Shown one piece after another: positions 1 to 5,498 of a stretch of 6,518 bases of DNA (positions are counted from its first letter, which is position 1; each line of letters begins with the position of its first letter). The notes beneath the pieces are model-generated. The model did no database searches. It was not told where the DNA came from and saw nothing but the letters and a program-made list of their open reading frames with translations. The position numbers and the translations under genes were made by a program. Location of the stretch: the NCBI GenBank assembly GCA_016839955.1, contig JAEOTI010000747.1, forward strand, positions 1 through 6,518, written 5' to 3'. The stretch comes from Candidatus Hodarchaeota archaeon. GTDB lineage: Archaea > Asgardarchaeota > Heimdallarchaeia > Hodarchaeales > YT1-057.

Positions 1-55
1 ACTCTTTGCAAGCTTTCAGAAATAGTGTCTTTCTTAAATTGAAGTGTTATCAAAG

Positions 56-838
56 ATGTCCTACTCTCAACCCCCTCATAGGAAAAACGAAGACAATGAA
101 TTTCAACAAGCAAGACATTTTTTATCAACTAGGAGACTGAAAACTAGATTTCTTTCTGATAAAAAATTCCAATTGGTTGCTCTGCACCTATATCGAGCAA
201 TAGACGACTATAACTACCGTGGAGACATAAACAACCAAGTGGAATTCAATGAACAATTACTTAGATCCATTCAGGATGATATCCTAAAACAAAAATTTAA
301 TATAACACTTAAAACTTACTCGGAAGGATTCATTCTTGGAGCTTTAGCAAATTTATTACGTAGGTATGAAGCAAACATTAAAGTTGTCAAGAAATATGAA
401 AGAGTTTTTAATCTTTTAAAGAAATGGCAAGAAATTGGAATTTCAGATGATATGTCTGATTTTGTTAAAGAAACTGTAACTGCAGCTGAGGAACTCCTTG
501 GTTGGATTGACAAACGATCAAAAGAGTTATGCCCAATTGGTTTGGAAATTATTCAACTATTTATAGAACCTAATGAACCAATATCAGAAGAAATCTTACA
601 ACAAATTTCCCAAAAAAGGGAAGAAAAAGAGATTTTCTTTTTTCTATCGGGATGTTTACAAGTAAATAAAGGGCTATTTGATTCCATGAAATCCGAATGT
701 CAAGATAGACAAATGAATATTAAAGAGTTCTTTTTATTTCTTGAGAAAATGATGAAATCTTTACAATTTAACGCAAAAAATAAAGAAGTCCAAGGACTGG
801 TAAAGTTATTTTTGGAAGGATATGATCAAATAAAATAA
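56..838 (+). CDS. Hypothetical all-helical cytosolic protein
   Basis: I do not recognise this family. The predicted product (260 aa from ATG 56) is charged, rich in Lys, Glu, Leu and Phe, and looks almost entirely alpha-helical. It has no signal peptide, no membrane segment and no metal-binding cysteine pattern. An in-frame stop at 35-37 shows the gene is complete at the 5' end. A GTG at 44 would add four residues, and neither start has a clear Shine-Dalgarno, so ATG 56 is preferred only as the stronger codon. The N-terminus (about residues 1-25) is polar and probably disordered. The rest could be a helical-repeat or adaptor-like fold, but no repeat unit is obvious. The stop is 29 nt before the radical SAM gene on the same strand, which suggests co-transcription. 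A partner or accessory role to that enzyme is inference only. Confidence 0.75.
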   Translation: MSYSQPPHRKNEDNEFQQARHFLSTRRLKTRFLSDKKFQLVALHLYRAIDDYNYRGDINNQVEFNEQLLRSIQDDILKQKFNITLKTYSEGFILGALANLLRRYEANIKVVKKYERVFNLLKKWQEIGISDDMSDFVKETVTAAEELLGWIDKRSKELCPIGLEIIQLFIEPNEPISEEILQQISQKREEKEIFFFLSGCLQVNKGLFDSMKSECQDRQMNIKEFFLFLEKMMKSLQFNAKNKEVQGLVKLFLEGYDQIK

Positions 839-867
839 CGAATAAAAAAAAGGATAATCGAGAAAAT

Positions 868-2046
868 ATGGAATTTCAAGACTATAGTTATGAAATTGGA
901 GATTTACAGGGAGCATTAGAAGCAAAAAATAAATTAACTGAAATTTCTGAAAAGAAGTTATCCTCTGATCAAATAAAAAAAGTAGAAAAAGATTATCATT
1001 CGAAGAAAAGTCCCTATCCTGCATGTGGAATGACGATTCATCCTGCGGTGGGTTGTTCAAGTAAATGTGTTTATTGTTATGTACCACATAATAATGTCAA
1101 AATTAGTCCTCTTAATGGTCAAGAAATGGCCTATTCAATAATTCGCTCTCCATACTTCTTTCCAGGAAAAAATGGAACATTTTTAGCCTTTGGATCTATT
1201 ACAGATCCGCTTTTACCAGCTGTTCGATCAAAAACATTTGACATCATTAATGAAATCTACCAAACATTTGGGAATCCAATCCAAATCTCAACGAAACAAG
1301 TGCTTACATGGGATGAGATGTCTGAATCAATTGGAGAAATTCTAAATCAAATTTGTTTACTGGTGAGCTGTTCTACTACTTATTCTTCTGATCTAGAACC
1401 CTTTGTCCCTTCATTTCAACATAGAATGAATTTTATCAAAGAATTAAGAACTCGAGGGACTAAGTCATTTGTATTCCTAAGACCTATTATCCCTGGGATA
1501 ACAAATAAGAATACAGATGAACTAACTAACATGATAAAAAATGTTAATCCACTTGGAGTCGTATTAGGATCATTAAAACTTAACCAACCTACATTCGAAA
1601 GATTACAAAACACGATTGATTCAATTGAAATTAATAATAGGCTTCAGTCAAAGAAATTAGGAAAGGGATTCCAATATGTTTTTACAAACGACATTAAACA
1701 AAATCTATCCAATCAAATACATAATTTAGGATTACAACCATTTCACTCTGCCTGTTGTGCTAATGCGGTTACTCACAATGTTGTTTGTGTCAACGCATGT
1801 TGGAAAAATCCGCAAATCTGTACAAAATGTTCAAATCAATGCTTTAGCCAAAAACTACCGGAAATTCCATCCACTGAAGAAATTCAAGAATTTATAATAA
1901 CATGGCTTGGCAAACAAAATTACATACAAATAAATCATGATCTTCGTAAAATCTCTCTCTATGTAAAAGCATCAGCAGCTGTTCGTATAGGAGTAAAACG
2001 AGTTCTTGAAACATTATTAAGAGCAAAAGTTCAATTGACAAAATAA
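868..2046 (+). CDS. Radical SAM protein, SPL/SplB-like (COG1533) family
   Basis: The product (392 aa) carries the radical SAM signature CX3CX2C at Cys63, Cys67 and Cys70 in the context GCSSKCVYCYVP. This ligates the [4Fe-4S] cluster that cleaves S-adenosylmethionine. GSITDP (109-114) and RPIIPGITN (205-213) match barrel motifs typical of the spore photoproduct lyase/SplB-like group. A second cluster of seven cysteines (Cys296, 297, 307, 311, 318, 321, 325) near the C-terminus could bind an auxiliary Fe-S cluster or zinc. A basic helical tail of about 55 residues follows. The family is annotated as DNA-repair lyases, but most archaeal members have no known substrate, so repair is not certain. 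ATG 868 has AGG (851-853) and GAG (860-862) upstream as weak ribosome-binding candidates. It is probably in an operon with the helical gene before it. The last codons recur as a degraded fragment near 2963-3004. Confidence 0.9.
   Translation: MEFQDYSYEIGDLQGALEAKNKLTEISEKKLSSDQIKKVEKDYHSKKSPYPACGMTIHPAVGCSSKCVYCYVPHNNVKISPLNGQEMAYSIIRSPYFFPGKNGTFLAFGSITDPLLPAVRSKTFDIINEIYQTFGNPIQISTKQVLTWDEMSESIGEILNQICLLVSCSTTYSSDLEPFVPSFQHRMNFIKELRTRGTKSFVFLRPIIPGITNKNTDELTNMIKNVNPLGVVLGSLKLNQPTFERLQNTIDSIEINNRLQSKKLGKGFQYVFTNDIKQNLSNQIHNLGLQPFHSACCANAVTHNVVCVNACWKNPQICTKCSNQCFSQKLPEIPSTEEIQEFIITWLGKQNYIQINHDLRKISLYVKASAAVRIGVKRVLETLLRAKVQLTK
1995..2036 (+). repeat. Parent copy of duplicated gene end (copy A)
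   Basis: This 42-nt stretch encodes part of the C-terminal tail of the radical SAM protein (around KRVLETLLRAKVQ). It matches 2963-3004 at 37 of 42 positions in the same orientation, aligned without gaps by eye. Copy A is intact and in frame, so it is the likely source. Confidence 0.6.
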
Positions 2047-2220
2047 AGATGATTAAGAAGAAGGGCGTAACAATGTCGAGAAATCAAGCTTCATTCAATA
2101 ATATTTACTAATAGATCAAGTATTTTATGAGAGTAAATTAGATTTCTGTTAATGTTAGTGACTGATCTTCTTTACACAGATCCAAGACCTTAAGTTAGAG
2201 TAATGAGAAGATTTGTATAG
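2047..2220. other. Intergenic spacer, no gene seen
   Basis: This 174-nt AT-rich gap separates the radical SAM gene from the PH-like membrane protein gene. It contains only very short ORFs; the longest reading from an ATG at 2049 is 20 codons and resembles nothing known. A weak hairpin GATCT/AGATC (2164-2168 with 2178-2182, 9-nt loop) is present but has no T-tract after it. I see no tRNA-like fold. It probably carries the promoter of the next gene, but no single TATA box stands out. Confidence 0.5.
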
Positions 2221-2775
2221 ATGATATTGGATTTGATTATTACAAATAAGAAATCATACTGGGCTATTACTTTTTCTGATGAACAGCAAAGAAAACGAAA
2301 ACTTCAGGTTGTAGCTTGTTGTATTAATGCATTTCTTTATACGACCTCTGCTTTCCATCGTCCGGGGGATGAAATCATTTATTCGCTCTTAATTATGGTT
2401 CTTATTGTTACTTTAATTGCAATTTTATCCCAGATTAGTGTCTGGAAAAGTAATAAGATGTTACGCGTCACAGAATTTGGAATTACTTACCACGGGTGGG
2501 ATTGGCGGAAACATGCTTGGGGTGGGTATTATCCGTGGTTTTCCTGTTCACAGTTAGTATTATTATTAAAACAATCTACAGATAAAAAAGTCGAATTAAG
2601 AGTAGAAATTCAAGAAACTAAAGATATAACCCACTCATTTGATATAGGAATTGTGGATTTTGAAGTGATTTCCAATTTGTTACGAAGGATTATTGAATGG
2701 ACTCATCATACTCCTGTTATGCACCAAAATCCTATTACAAGTATTAATGATTTTACATACAACTTGGATTTCTAG
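2221..2775 (+). CDS. Two-helix membrane protein with PH-like domain
   Basis: The 184-aa product begins with a short polar segment. Two hydrophobic helices follow (about 28-45 and 52-72), joined by a short loop (HRPGDE), so both ends probably face the cytosol. The soluble part, about 78-160, begins LRVTEFGITYHG and continues with YPWFSCSQLVLLLK, alternating strands, and a final helix (VISNLLRRIIEW). This pattern of beta-strands closed by one helix, after a membrane hairpin, resembles bacterial/archaeal PH-like (bPH) domains of membrane proteins. The assignment rests on layout and a few motif positions, not on a search. ATG 2221 has GAGAAG (2205-2210) ten nt upstream as a modest ribosome-binding site. 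Isolated 5' and 3' spacers suggest its own transcript. No function can be named. It neighbours another small membrane protein with a trafficking-type domain, which may be coincidence. Confidence 0.75.
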   Translation: MILDLIITNKKSYWAITFSDEQQRKRKLQVVACCINAFLYTTSAFHRPGDEIIYSLLIMVLIVTLIAILSQISVWKSNKMLRVTEFGITYHGWDWRKHAWGGYYPWFSCSQLVLLLKQSTDKKVELRVEIQETKDITHSFDIGIVDFEVISNLLRRIIEWTHHTPVMHQNPITSINDFTYNLDF

Positions 2776-2912
2776 AAGAATATTTAGTGAGATAATCCGA
2801 ATTTTCTCTAAGACTGAAAGTCGAAAATCACGACTCATTTTAAAGTTTTTGACGTTTTAGTAGTTGTCTGATGAAAACAGAAAAGAAGTTCTCAATATAC
2901 TTTTGAAAAATA

Positions 2913-2948
2913 TTGATATTTTTATCAAAACAATCTAATTAACTCACT
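2913..2948 (+). repeat. Imperfect 36-nt intergenic repeat, copy 1
   Basis: By eye it matches 3901-3936 at 31 of 36 positions without gaps, in the same orientation; the shared core is CAATCTA, one variable base, then TTAACTCA. It lies 124 nt before the longin-like gene start. Both copies are intergenic and both precede a gene on the plus strand. AT-richness raises the chance of fortuitous similarity, but the core is not low complexity. Confidence 0.5.
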
Positions 2949-2962
2949 TGACATTATTTCAA

Positions 2963-3004
2963 AAAACGAGTTCTTGAAATATTATTATGAGGAAAAGTAG
3001 AATT
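2963..3004 (+). pseudogene. Degraded duplicate of radical SAM gene 3' end (copy B)
   Basis: This non-coding stretch matches 1995-2036 inside the radical SAM gene at 37 of 42 positions. In the matching frame it would read KKRVLEILL followed by a stop (TGA at 2988-2990), where the parent reads VKRVLETLLRAK. A stop also lies just upstream in that frame (2949-2951), so only about a dozen codons survive. It is best explained as a remnant of a duplicated or recombined gene end. Homology beyond the 42 nt is not convincing. Confidence 0.5.
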
Positions 3005-3020
3005 AGCGAATTACAAGTTC

Positions 3021-3030
3021 ATTAAATAAA
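3021..3030 (+). promoter_or_regulatory. Possible TATA box of longin-like gene
   Basis: ATTAAATAAA lies about 45 nt before the TTG start at 3073 and is a fair match to an archaeal TATA element. It would place transcription start near 3050, just ahead of the ribosome-binding site. The surrounding DNA is so AT-rich that such matches occur by chance. Confidence 0.25.
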
Positions 3031-3072
3031 ATGAGTTAATTAAGAAATTTCCTATTCAGTGAGGATAAACAT

Positions 3073-3846
3073 TTGTTAAGAGAACTCTATGTTATAAGTG
3101 AGGGTGGGTTATGTCTTTATTCTTATCGTACAATGGGAGAAGAGAGTTATTCAGTATCTGATGTTCAACTTCTTAGTGGTCTTGTTTTGGCTTTAGTACG
3201 AGTATCAGAGGAGACTTTCATTAATAAATTTCAACAGTTAAGACTTGAGAATGAAGTAGTATCCATTTATCGAACTAACCAACATTTTTTTACATGTATT
3301 TTTGACGATGAGGACCATCCGAGGACATGTCGAAAAATATCTAAGAAAATTGCATCATGTTTTGAAAAAAGTTTTCCAGGAGAAGATTCATCAATTATTC
3401 ATAGTTATAAGTCATTTGATAAAGATATTGAAGACATTCTTCGTTGGAAAGCCATACCAAAAACGACTGTAACTTTTTTATTCGGTTGTATAGTAACTAC
3501 TTTTCTAATGTGTGTTTTCCTAGTATCTCCTCTCGGAAAAAGCTTTGATAAAGTGCTACATGACGGTATTCAGGATAGTTTAATTATTTACGAACTTATT
3601 CTTATCTTTGGGATTCCTTCCTTAATTGGAGGTTTTATTGTAGGAAGACGTTGGCGAGGTGTTTTAACTGGAAGTATAGCCTTAATGTTAGTTTCAATGC
3701 CCTATCTAATTAATCAACCTGAAAATTTTGGATTTATCGACCTGCTCGGAGTCATTGTAATCTTTTATGGATGGATTGGGGGATTCTTTAACGAATTGAT
3801 ATTTTTAGGAAGATCAAAAAATCTCAACAGCTCTTCAAAGGAGTGA
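3073..3846 (+). CDS. Longin-like domain fused to four membrane helices
   Basis: The 257-aa product starts at TTG 3073 behind a good ribosome-binding site (GTGAGG, 3059-3064, 8-nt spacer). Residues 1-105 look like a longin-type fold. Two strands come first (LRELYVISEGGLCLYSYR), then a helix (about 28-46, DVQLLSGLVLALVRVSEE), three strands (about 50-78) and a helix (85-100). The order strand-strand-helix-strands-helix fits longin rather than Roadblock, which begins with a helix. About residues 133-152, 168-191, 195-213 and 222-247 are four hydrophobic segments, with RRWRG between the second and third. Longin and Roadblock folds bind small GTPases and act in eukaryotic trafficking; in Asgard archaea they are unusually common. 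Here the domain would sit at the inner face of the membrane. No GTPase gene is in the window. The fold call is from pattern only; the membrane topology is more secure. Confidence 0.75.
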   Translation: MLRELYVISEGGLCLYSYRTMGEESYSVSDVQLLSGLVLALVRVSEETFINKFQQLRLENEVVSIYRTNQHFFTCIFDDEDHPRTCRKISKKIASCFEKSFPGEDSSIIHSYKSFDKDIEDILRWKAIPKTTVTFLFGCIVTTFLMCVFLVSPLGKSFDKVLHDGIQDSLIIYELILIFGIPSLIGGFIVGRRWRGVLTGSIALMLVSMPYLINQPENFGFIDLLGVIVIFYGWIGGFFNELIFLGRSKNLNSSSKE

Positions 3847-3874
3847 AGACGATTAGGATGACTTATTTTTCACT
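3842..3874 (+). terminator. Possible weak terminator after longin-like gene
   Basis: AGTGAA (3842-3847) can pair with TTCACT (3869-3874) across the stop codon, and the T-rich run TTATTTTT (3863-3870) lies in the loop and 3' arm. In archaea a T-tract alone can end transcription. The 21-nt loop makes the hairpin marginal. Confidence 0.25.
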
Positions 3875-3900
3875 TAAAAATAGCAAGGAAACCATTAATC

Positions 3901-3936
3901 TTGATGTTTTTGTCAATACAATCTACTTAACTCATT
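3901..3936 (+). repeat. Imperfect 36-nt intergenic repeat, copy 2
   Basis: Direct-repeat partner of 2913-2948 (31 of 36 identical). It lies 64 nt before the AbrB-type antitoxin gene, between the longin-like gene and the toxin-antitoxin operon. No inverted-repeat structure is seen within the unit, and it encodes nothing. It might be a shared regulatory element or a relic of a small mobile sequence. Confidence 0.5.
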
Positions 3937-3962
3937 CACTGTTTTTTTAAATTTAGCACAAA

Positions 3963-3972
3963 TTTTTTAAAT
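3963..3972 (+). promoter_or_regulatory. Possible TATA box of vapBC operon
   Basis: TTTTTTAAAT lies about 30 nt before the antitoxin ATG at 4001. No convincing Shine-Dalgarno precedes that ATG (only ATGGGTT), so a leaderless or very short-leader transcript started from this box would make sense. AT-rich surroundings keep confidence low. Confidence 0.3.
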
Positions 3973-4000
3973 TCTCATTCTATTTTTAATATGGGTTAAA

Positions 4001-4225
4001 ATGGCAATTGTTCGATTAACAACAAATGGAATGATAACTATTCCTCGAAAAATACGCGATAAATATCGTATAAAGCCTAAAGATCAAATATCTATACTTG
4101 ACTCGCCCGAAGGTATCATAATAATCCCAATTAAACCAATAGAGTCTCTGAAAACGGAAAAAGAGATTGCTAATGCTATTTGCAATGAATTAATCTTTGA
4201 ACATCGTCAAGAACAGAAGGAATAA
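4001..4225 (+). CDS. vapB: AbrB/MazE-type antitoxin (VapB-like)
   Basis: The 74-aa product opens with a swapped-hairpin AbrB/SpoVT domain. VRLTTNGMITIPRKIRDKY followed by the strand pair QISILDSPEGIIIIPI (about residues 4-44) has the family pattern of a TxxGxhTIP strand, a basic helix, then two strands around a turn. Such domains dimerise and bind operator DNA. The remaining residues (45-74) are charged and helical, as expected for the tail that wraps and inhibits the partner toxin. The gene ends 6 nt before the PIN-domain gene, so the pair is a toxin-antitoxin operon, and by analogy with known pairs the complex probably represses its own promoter. The length is normal for the family. Confidence 0.85.
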   Translation: MAIVRLTTNGMITIPRKIRDKYRIKPKDQISILDSPEGIIIIPIKPIESLKTEKEIANAICNELIFEHRQEQKE

Positions 4226-4231
4226 GTCTAG

Positions 4232-4636
4232 ATGAAGGCTTTTATTTTTGATACTGGAGCTTTAGTTCAATATTCAGCTTCGAATCAGGAAGTAAATATG
4301 ATCGTAAAACAAATCAAACAAAAAAAGGCCTTTTGTTTTATCCCTGAAATCCTACTGGCTGAATATTTTTACAAGATTTGCCAAAAAGAAGGGTTAGAAA
4401 TAGCTAGAATTAAAACTACTGCTTTATTCCATTCACCAACAAACTTCCTTGAGTTAATCCCAGCTTCAGAGCATCTTCTTTTTGAAGCAGGGAAAATTAA
4501 ATGTCAATATTCTTTTGTATCATTCGCGGATAGTCTGGCTGTAGCACTTACAATGCTAAAAAACGGAATATTAGTAACTACGGACGGAAAATTATCTGAT
4601 ATCAAGAAATTAGCAATTAAAAAGATCAATTATTAA
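4232..4636 (+). CDS. vapC: PIN-domain ribonuclease toxin (VapC-like)
   Basis: The 134-aa product is a full-length PIN domain. The four acidic residues that bind the catalytic metal are visible: Asp7 (FDTGALVQY), Glu44 (PEILLAEYFYK), Asp100 (FADSLAVALT) and Asp118 (VTTDGKL). All are in the normal order and spacing, so the enzyme should be active. VapC toxins cleave RNA, often tRNA or rRNA, and are held inactive by their antitoxin; the target here cannot be read from sequence. AGAAGGAA (4215-4222), inside the end of the antitoxin gene, is a good ribosome-binding site nine nt before ATG 4232. Translation is therefore linked to the upstream gene. Confidence 0.9.
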   Translation: MKAFIFDTGALVQYSASNQEVNMIVKQIKQKKAFCFIPEILLAEYFYKICQKEGLEIARIKTTALFHSPTNFLELIPASEHLLFEAGKIKCQYSFVSFADSLAVALTMLKNGILVTTDGKLSDIKKLAIKKINY

Positions 4637-4657
4637 TTATAAATCATCGCGAATGAC

Positions 4658-4670
4658 TTTATTTTTTTCT
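4658..4670 (+). terminator. T-tract terminator after vapBC
   Basis: TTTATTTTTTTCT begins 21 nt after the vapC stop codon. Archaeal RNA polymerase can stop at T-rich tracts of this kind without a hairpin, and none is obvious here. Confidence 0.45.
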
Positions 4671-4832
4671 ATTAGCAAAGTTAAAGATATTAACATTTTC
4701 GAGGAGACAAAAGAATTCTCAAAATCTAACGACTGAAAAAAGGTAATAATGTCAATCTTAACATTAAAAAAAGGTTTATTAGATCATCTCGATCATAATT
4801 AGCCGTTGTTAAAGCATTTTTTTTAAAAAATT

Positions 4833-4840
4833 AAGGGGGT
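4833..4840 (+). promoter_or_regulatory. Strong Shine-Dalgarno deciding a TTG start
   Basis: AAGGGGGT is the strongest ribosome-binding site I noted on the plus strand. It precedes two adjacent TTG codons at 4847 and 4850, with 6- and 9-nt spacers. It supports initiation upstream of the first ATG in this frame, which falls inside the signal peptide core. Confidence 0.6.
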
Positions 4841-4846
4841 CCTTTT

Positions 4847-5440
4847 TTGTTGTCTTGGAGTAAGAATTTAGTTTTATTTTCAATGTTCCTATGTATTTTG
4901 CTCGTATTTCCTAGTCTTTCATCTGCTCGAGCTGCTGAATATTATGAAGCAGAAACTGGTGACATTGTTAGCGTAAATTATCAAAGATATGAATCAGATG
5001 GAACACCAAAAGATGGTGGAACCTTAACAGTGTTTTGTGGTGAAGGATCAATTCCCACGAATCTTGCAGACCAGTACCCAGACGCTTTAACTGTCATTCG
5101 CGGATTTTGGCTAGCAATAATTGGGGGTAATTCTTCAGCTAAAAATTACACTCCTCCGATGAAAGAAGGTGATGAAAAGAAGTGGGTGGTTATTCCTCCA
5201 GAGGATGGTTATACTGATCCTGGACATCCATTGTATGGACAAACTCTTTATTTTGATATTGAACTAAATGAAATTTTGCATGATGCTTTGATTGAACCTC
5301 TAAGTTCAGAAAATACTAGCTCCTCTTCAACTACTGACTCGGCTACTCAAACTAATAATAATTCTATTGCTCCAGGATTTCATTTTATTTTGGTAGTAAG
5401 TTGTTTGTTTCTGCTATTCCAGATGAAAAGGAAGTCGTAA
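4847..5440 (+). CDS. Surface-anchored FKBP-type peptidyl-prolyl isomerase
   Basis: The 197-aa product has a signal peptide (1-30, hydrophobic core about 8-22, likely cleavage near SARAA). An FKBP domain follows (about 35-147), then a Ser/Thr-rich linker (153-172) and a C-terminal hydrophobic helix with the tail MKRKS. FKBP landmarks are GDIVSVNYQRYESDG, VIRGFW, IPPEDGY and TLYFDIEL. Compared with FKBP12, the Phe36-Asp37 pair is not seen, and Phe replaces Trp59 with Trp next to it, so activity may be altered. The helix is preceded by APGF, resembling PGF-CTERM signals processed by archaeosortase. Four N-X-S/T sequons (residues 95, 100, 156, 172) suggest glycosylation. A role in folding proteins outside the cytoplasmic membrane is inferred. 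AAGGGGGT (4833-4840) is a strong ribosome-binding site, and TTG 4847 or TTG 4850 could be the start. Confidence 0.85.
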   Translation: MLSWSKNLVLFSMFLCILLVFPSLSSARAAEYYEAETGDIVSVNYQRYESDGTPKDGGTLTVFCGEGSIPTNLADQYPDALTVIRGFWLAIIGGNSSAKNYTPPMKEGDEKKWVVIPPEDGYTDPGHPLYGQTLYFDIELNEILHDALIEPLSSENTSSSSTTDSATQTNNNSIAPGFHFILVVSCLFLLFQMKRKS

Positions 5441-5462
5441 AATCTATGTTTGACGACGTTCT

Positions 5463-5498
5463 AAAAAAAAGGAAGATAGATGAGAGTCATTCATCTTC
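5463..5498 (-). terminator. Hairpin plus U8 terminator of minus-strand gene
   Basis: Read on the minus strand, a 12-position stem has ten perfect pairs (5498-5487 with 5483-5472). Its centre has one mismatch and one G-U wobble, and it closes a 3-nt loop. It is followed within two nt by eight Ts (5470-5463). It overlaps the TGA stop codon (5493-5491) of the exported beta-sandwich gene. The layout is that of a bacterial intrinsic terminator, more structured than the bare T-tracts typical of archaea. It also insulates the convergent FKBP gene. Confidence 0.55.

Larger units (their letters stand above)
2776..3072. other. Mosaic intergenic spacer with repeat relics
   Basis: This 297-nt stretch has no credible gene in either strand. 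It holds a small hairpin AGTCG/CGACT (2819-2823 with 2831-2835) followed by a T-rich stretch, perhaps marking the end of the upstream transcript. It then carries one copy of an imperfect 36-nt repeat (2913-2948), and 14 nt later a degraded 42-nt copy of the 3' end of the radical SAM gene (2963-3004). The last 70 nt should contain the promoter and ribosome-binding site of the longin-like gene. The two relics sitting side by side suggest past duplication or rearrangement. Confidence 0.6.
4637..4846. other. Intergenic spacer between vapC and FKBP gene
   Basis: This 210-nt AT-rich spacer starts with the T-tract after vapC and ends with the Shine-Dalgarno of the FKBP gene. A 17-codon reading frame at 4749-4802 sits behind AAAAGG but resembles nothing and is not called. 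TTTTTTTTAAAAAATT at 4817-4832 is TATA-like, but it is too close to the ribosome-binding site to be a normal promoter for that start. Confidence 0.5.

Noticed and set aside
806..1087. 93-codon minus-strand reading frame
   Set aside because: It overlaps the radical SAM gene start and the preceding gene end, is rich in Phe/Leu from AT-rich antisense DNA, and has no family features.
868..2046. Calling the radical SAM protein a true spore photoproduct lyase
   Set aside because: The family motif is clear, but the second cysteine cluster and extra tail differ from the characterised enzyme and no sporulation context exists. Only the broad family is supported.
2047..2220. tRNA or structured RNA in the spacer
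   Set aside because: No cloverleaf arms or conserved T-loop sequence are visible, and only one weak 5-bp hairpin was found.
3073..3846. Roadblock/LC7 domain at the N-terminus
   Set aside because: Roadblock domains begin with a helix before the first strands, whereas this protein begins directly with two strands, so longin-like fits better.
4706..4770. Possible third, gapped copy of the 36-nt repeat region (short matches to 2880-2895 and to GTCAAT...CTTAAC)
   Set aside because: The match needs several gaps and is carried mostly by A/T runs, so it is not distinguishable from chance by eye.
4749..4802. 17-codon reading frame behind AAAAGG, upstream of the FKBP gene
   Set aside because: It is too short to support from composition, has no recognisable peptide, and such frames are common in AT-rich spacers. 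Ribosome profiling or conservation would be needed.
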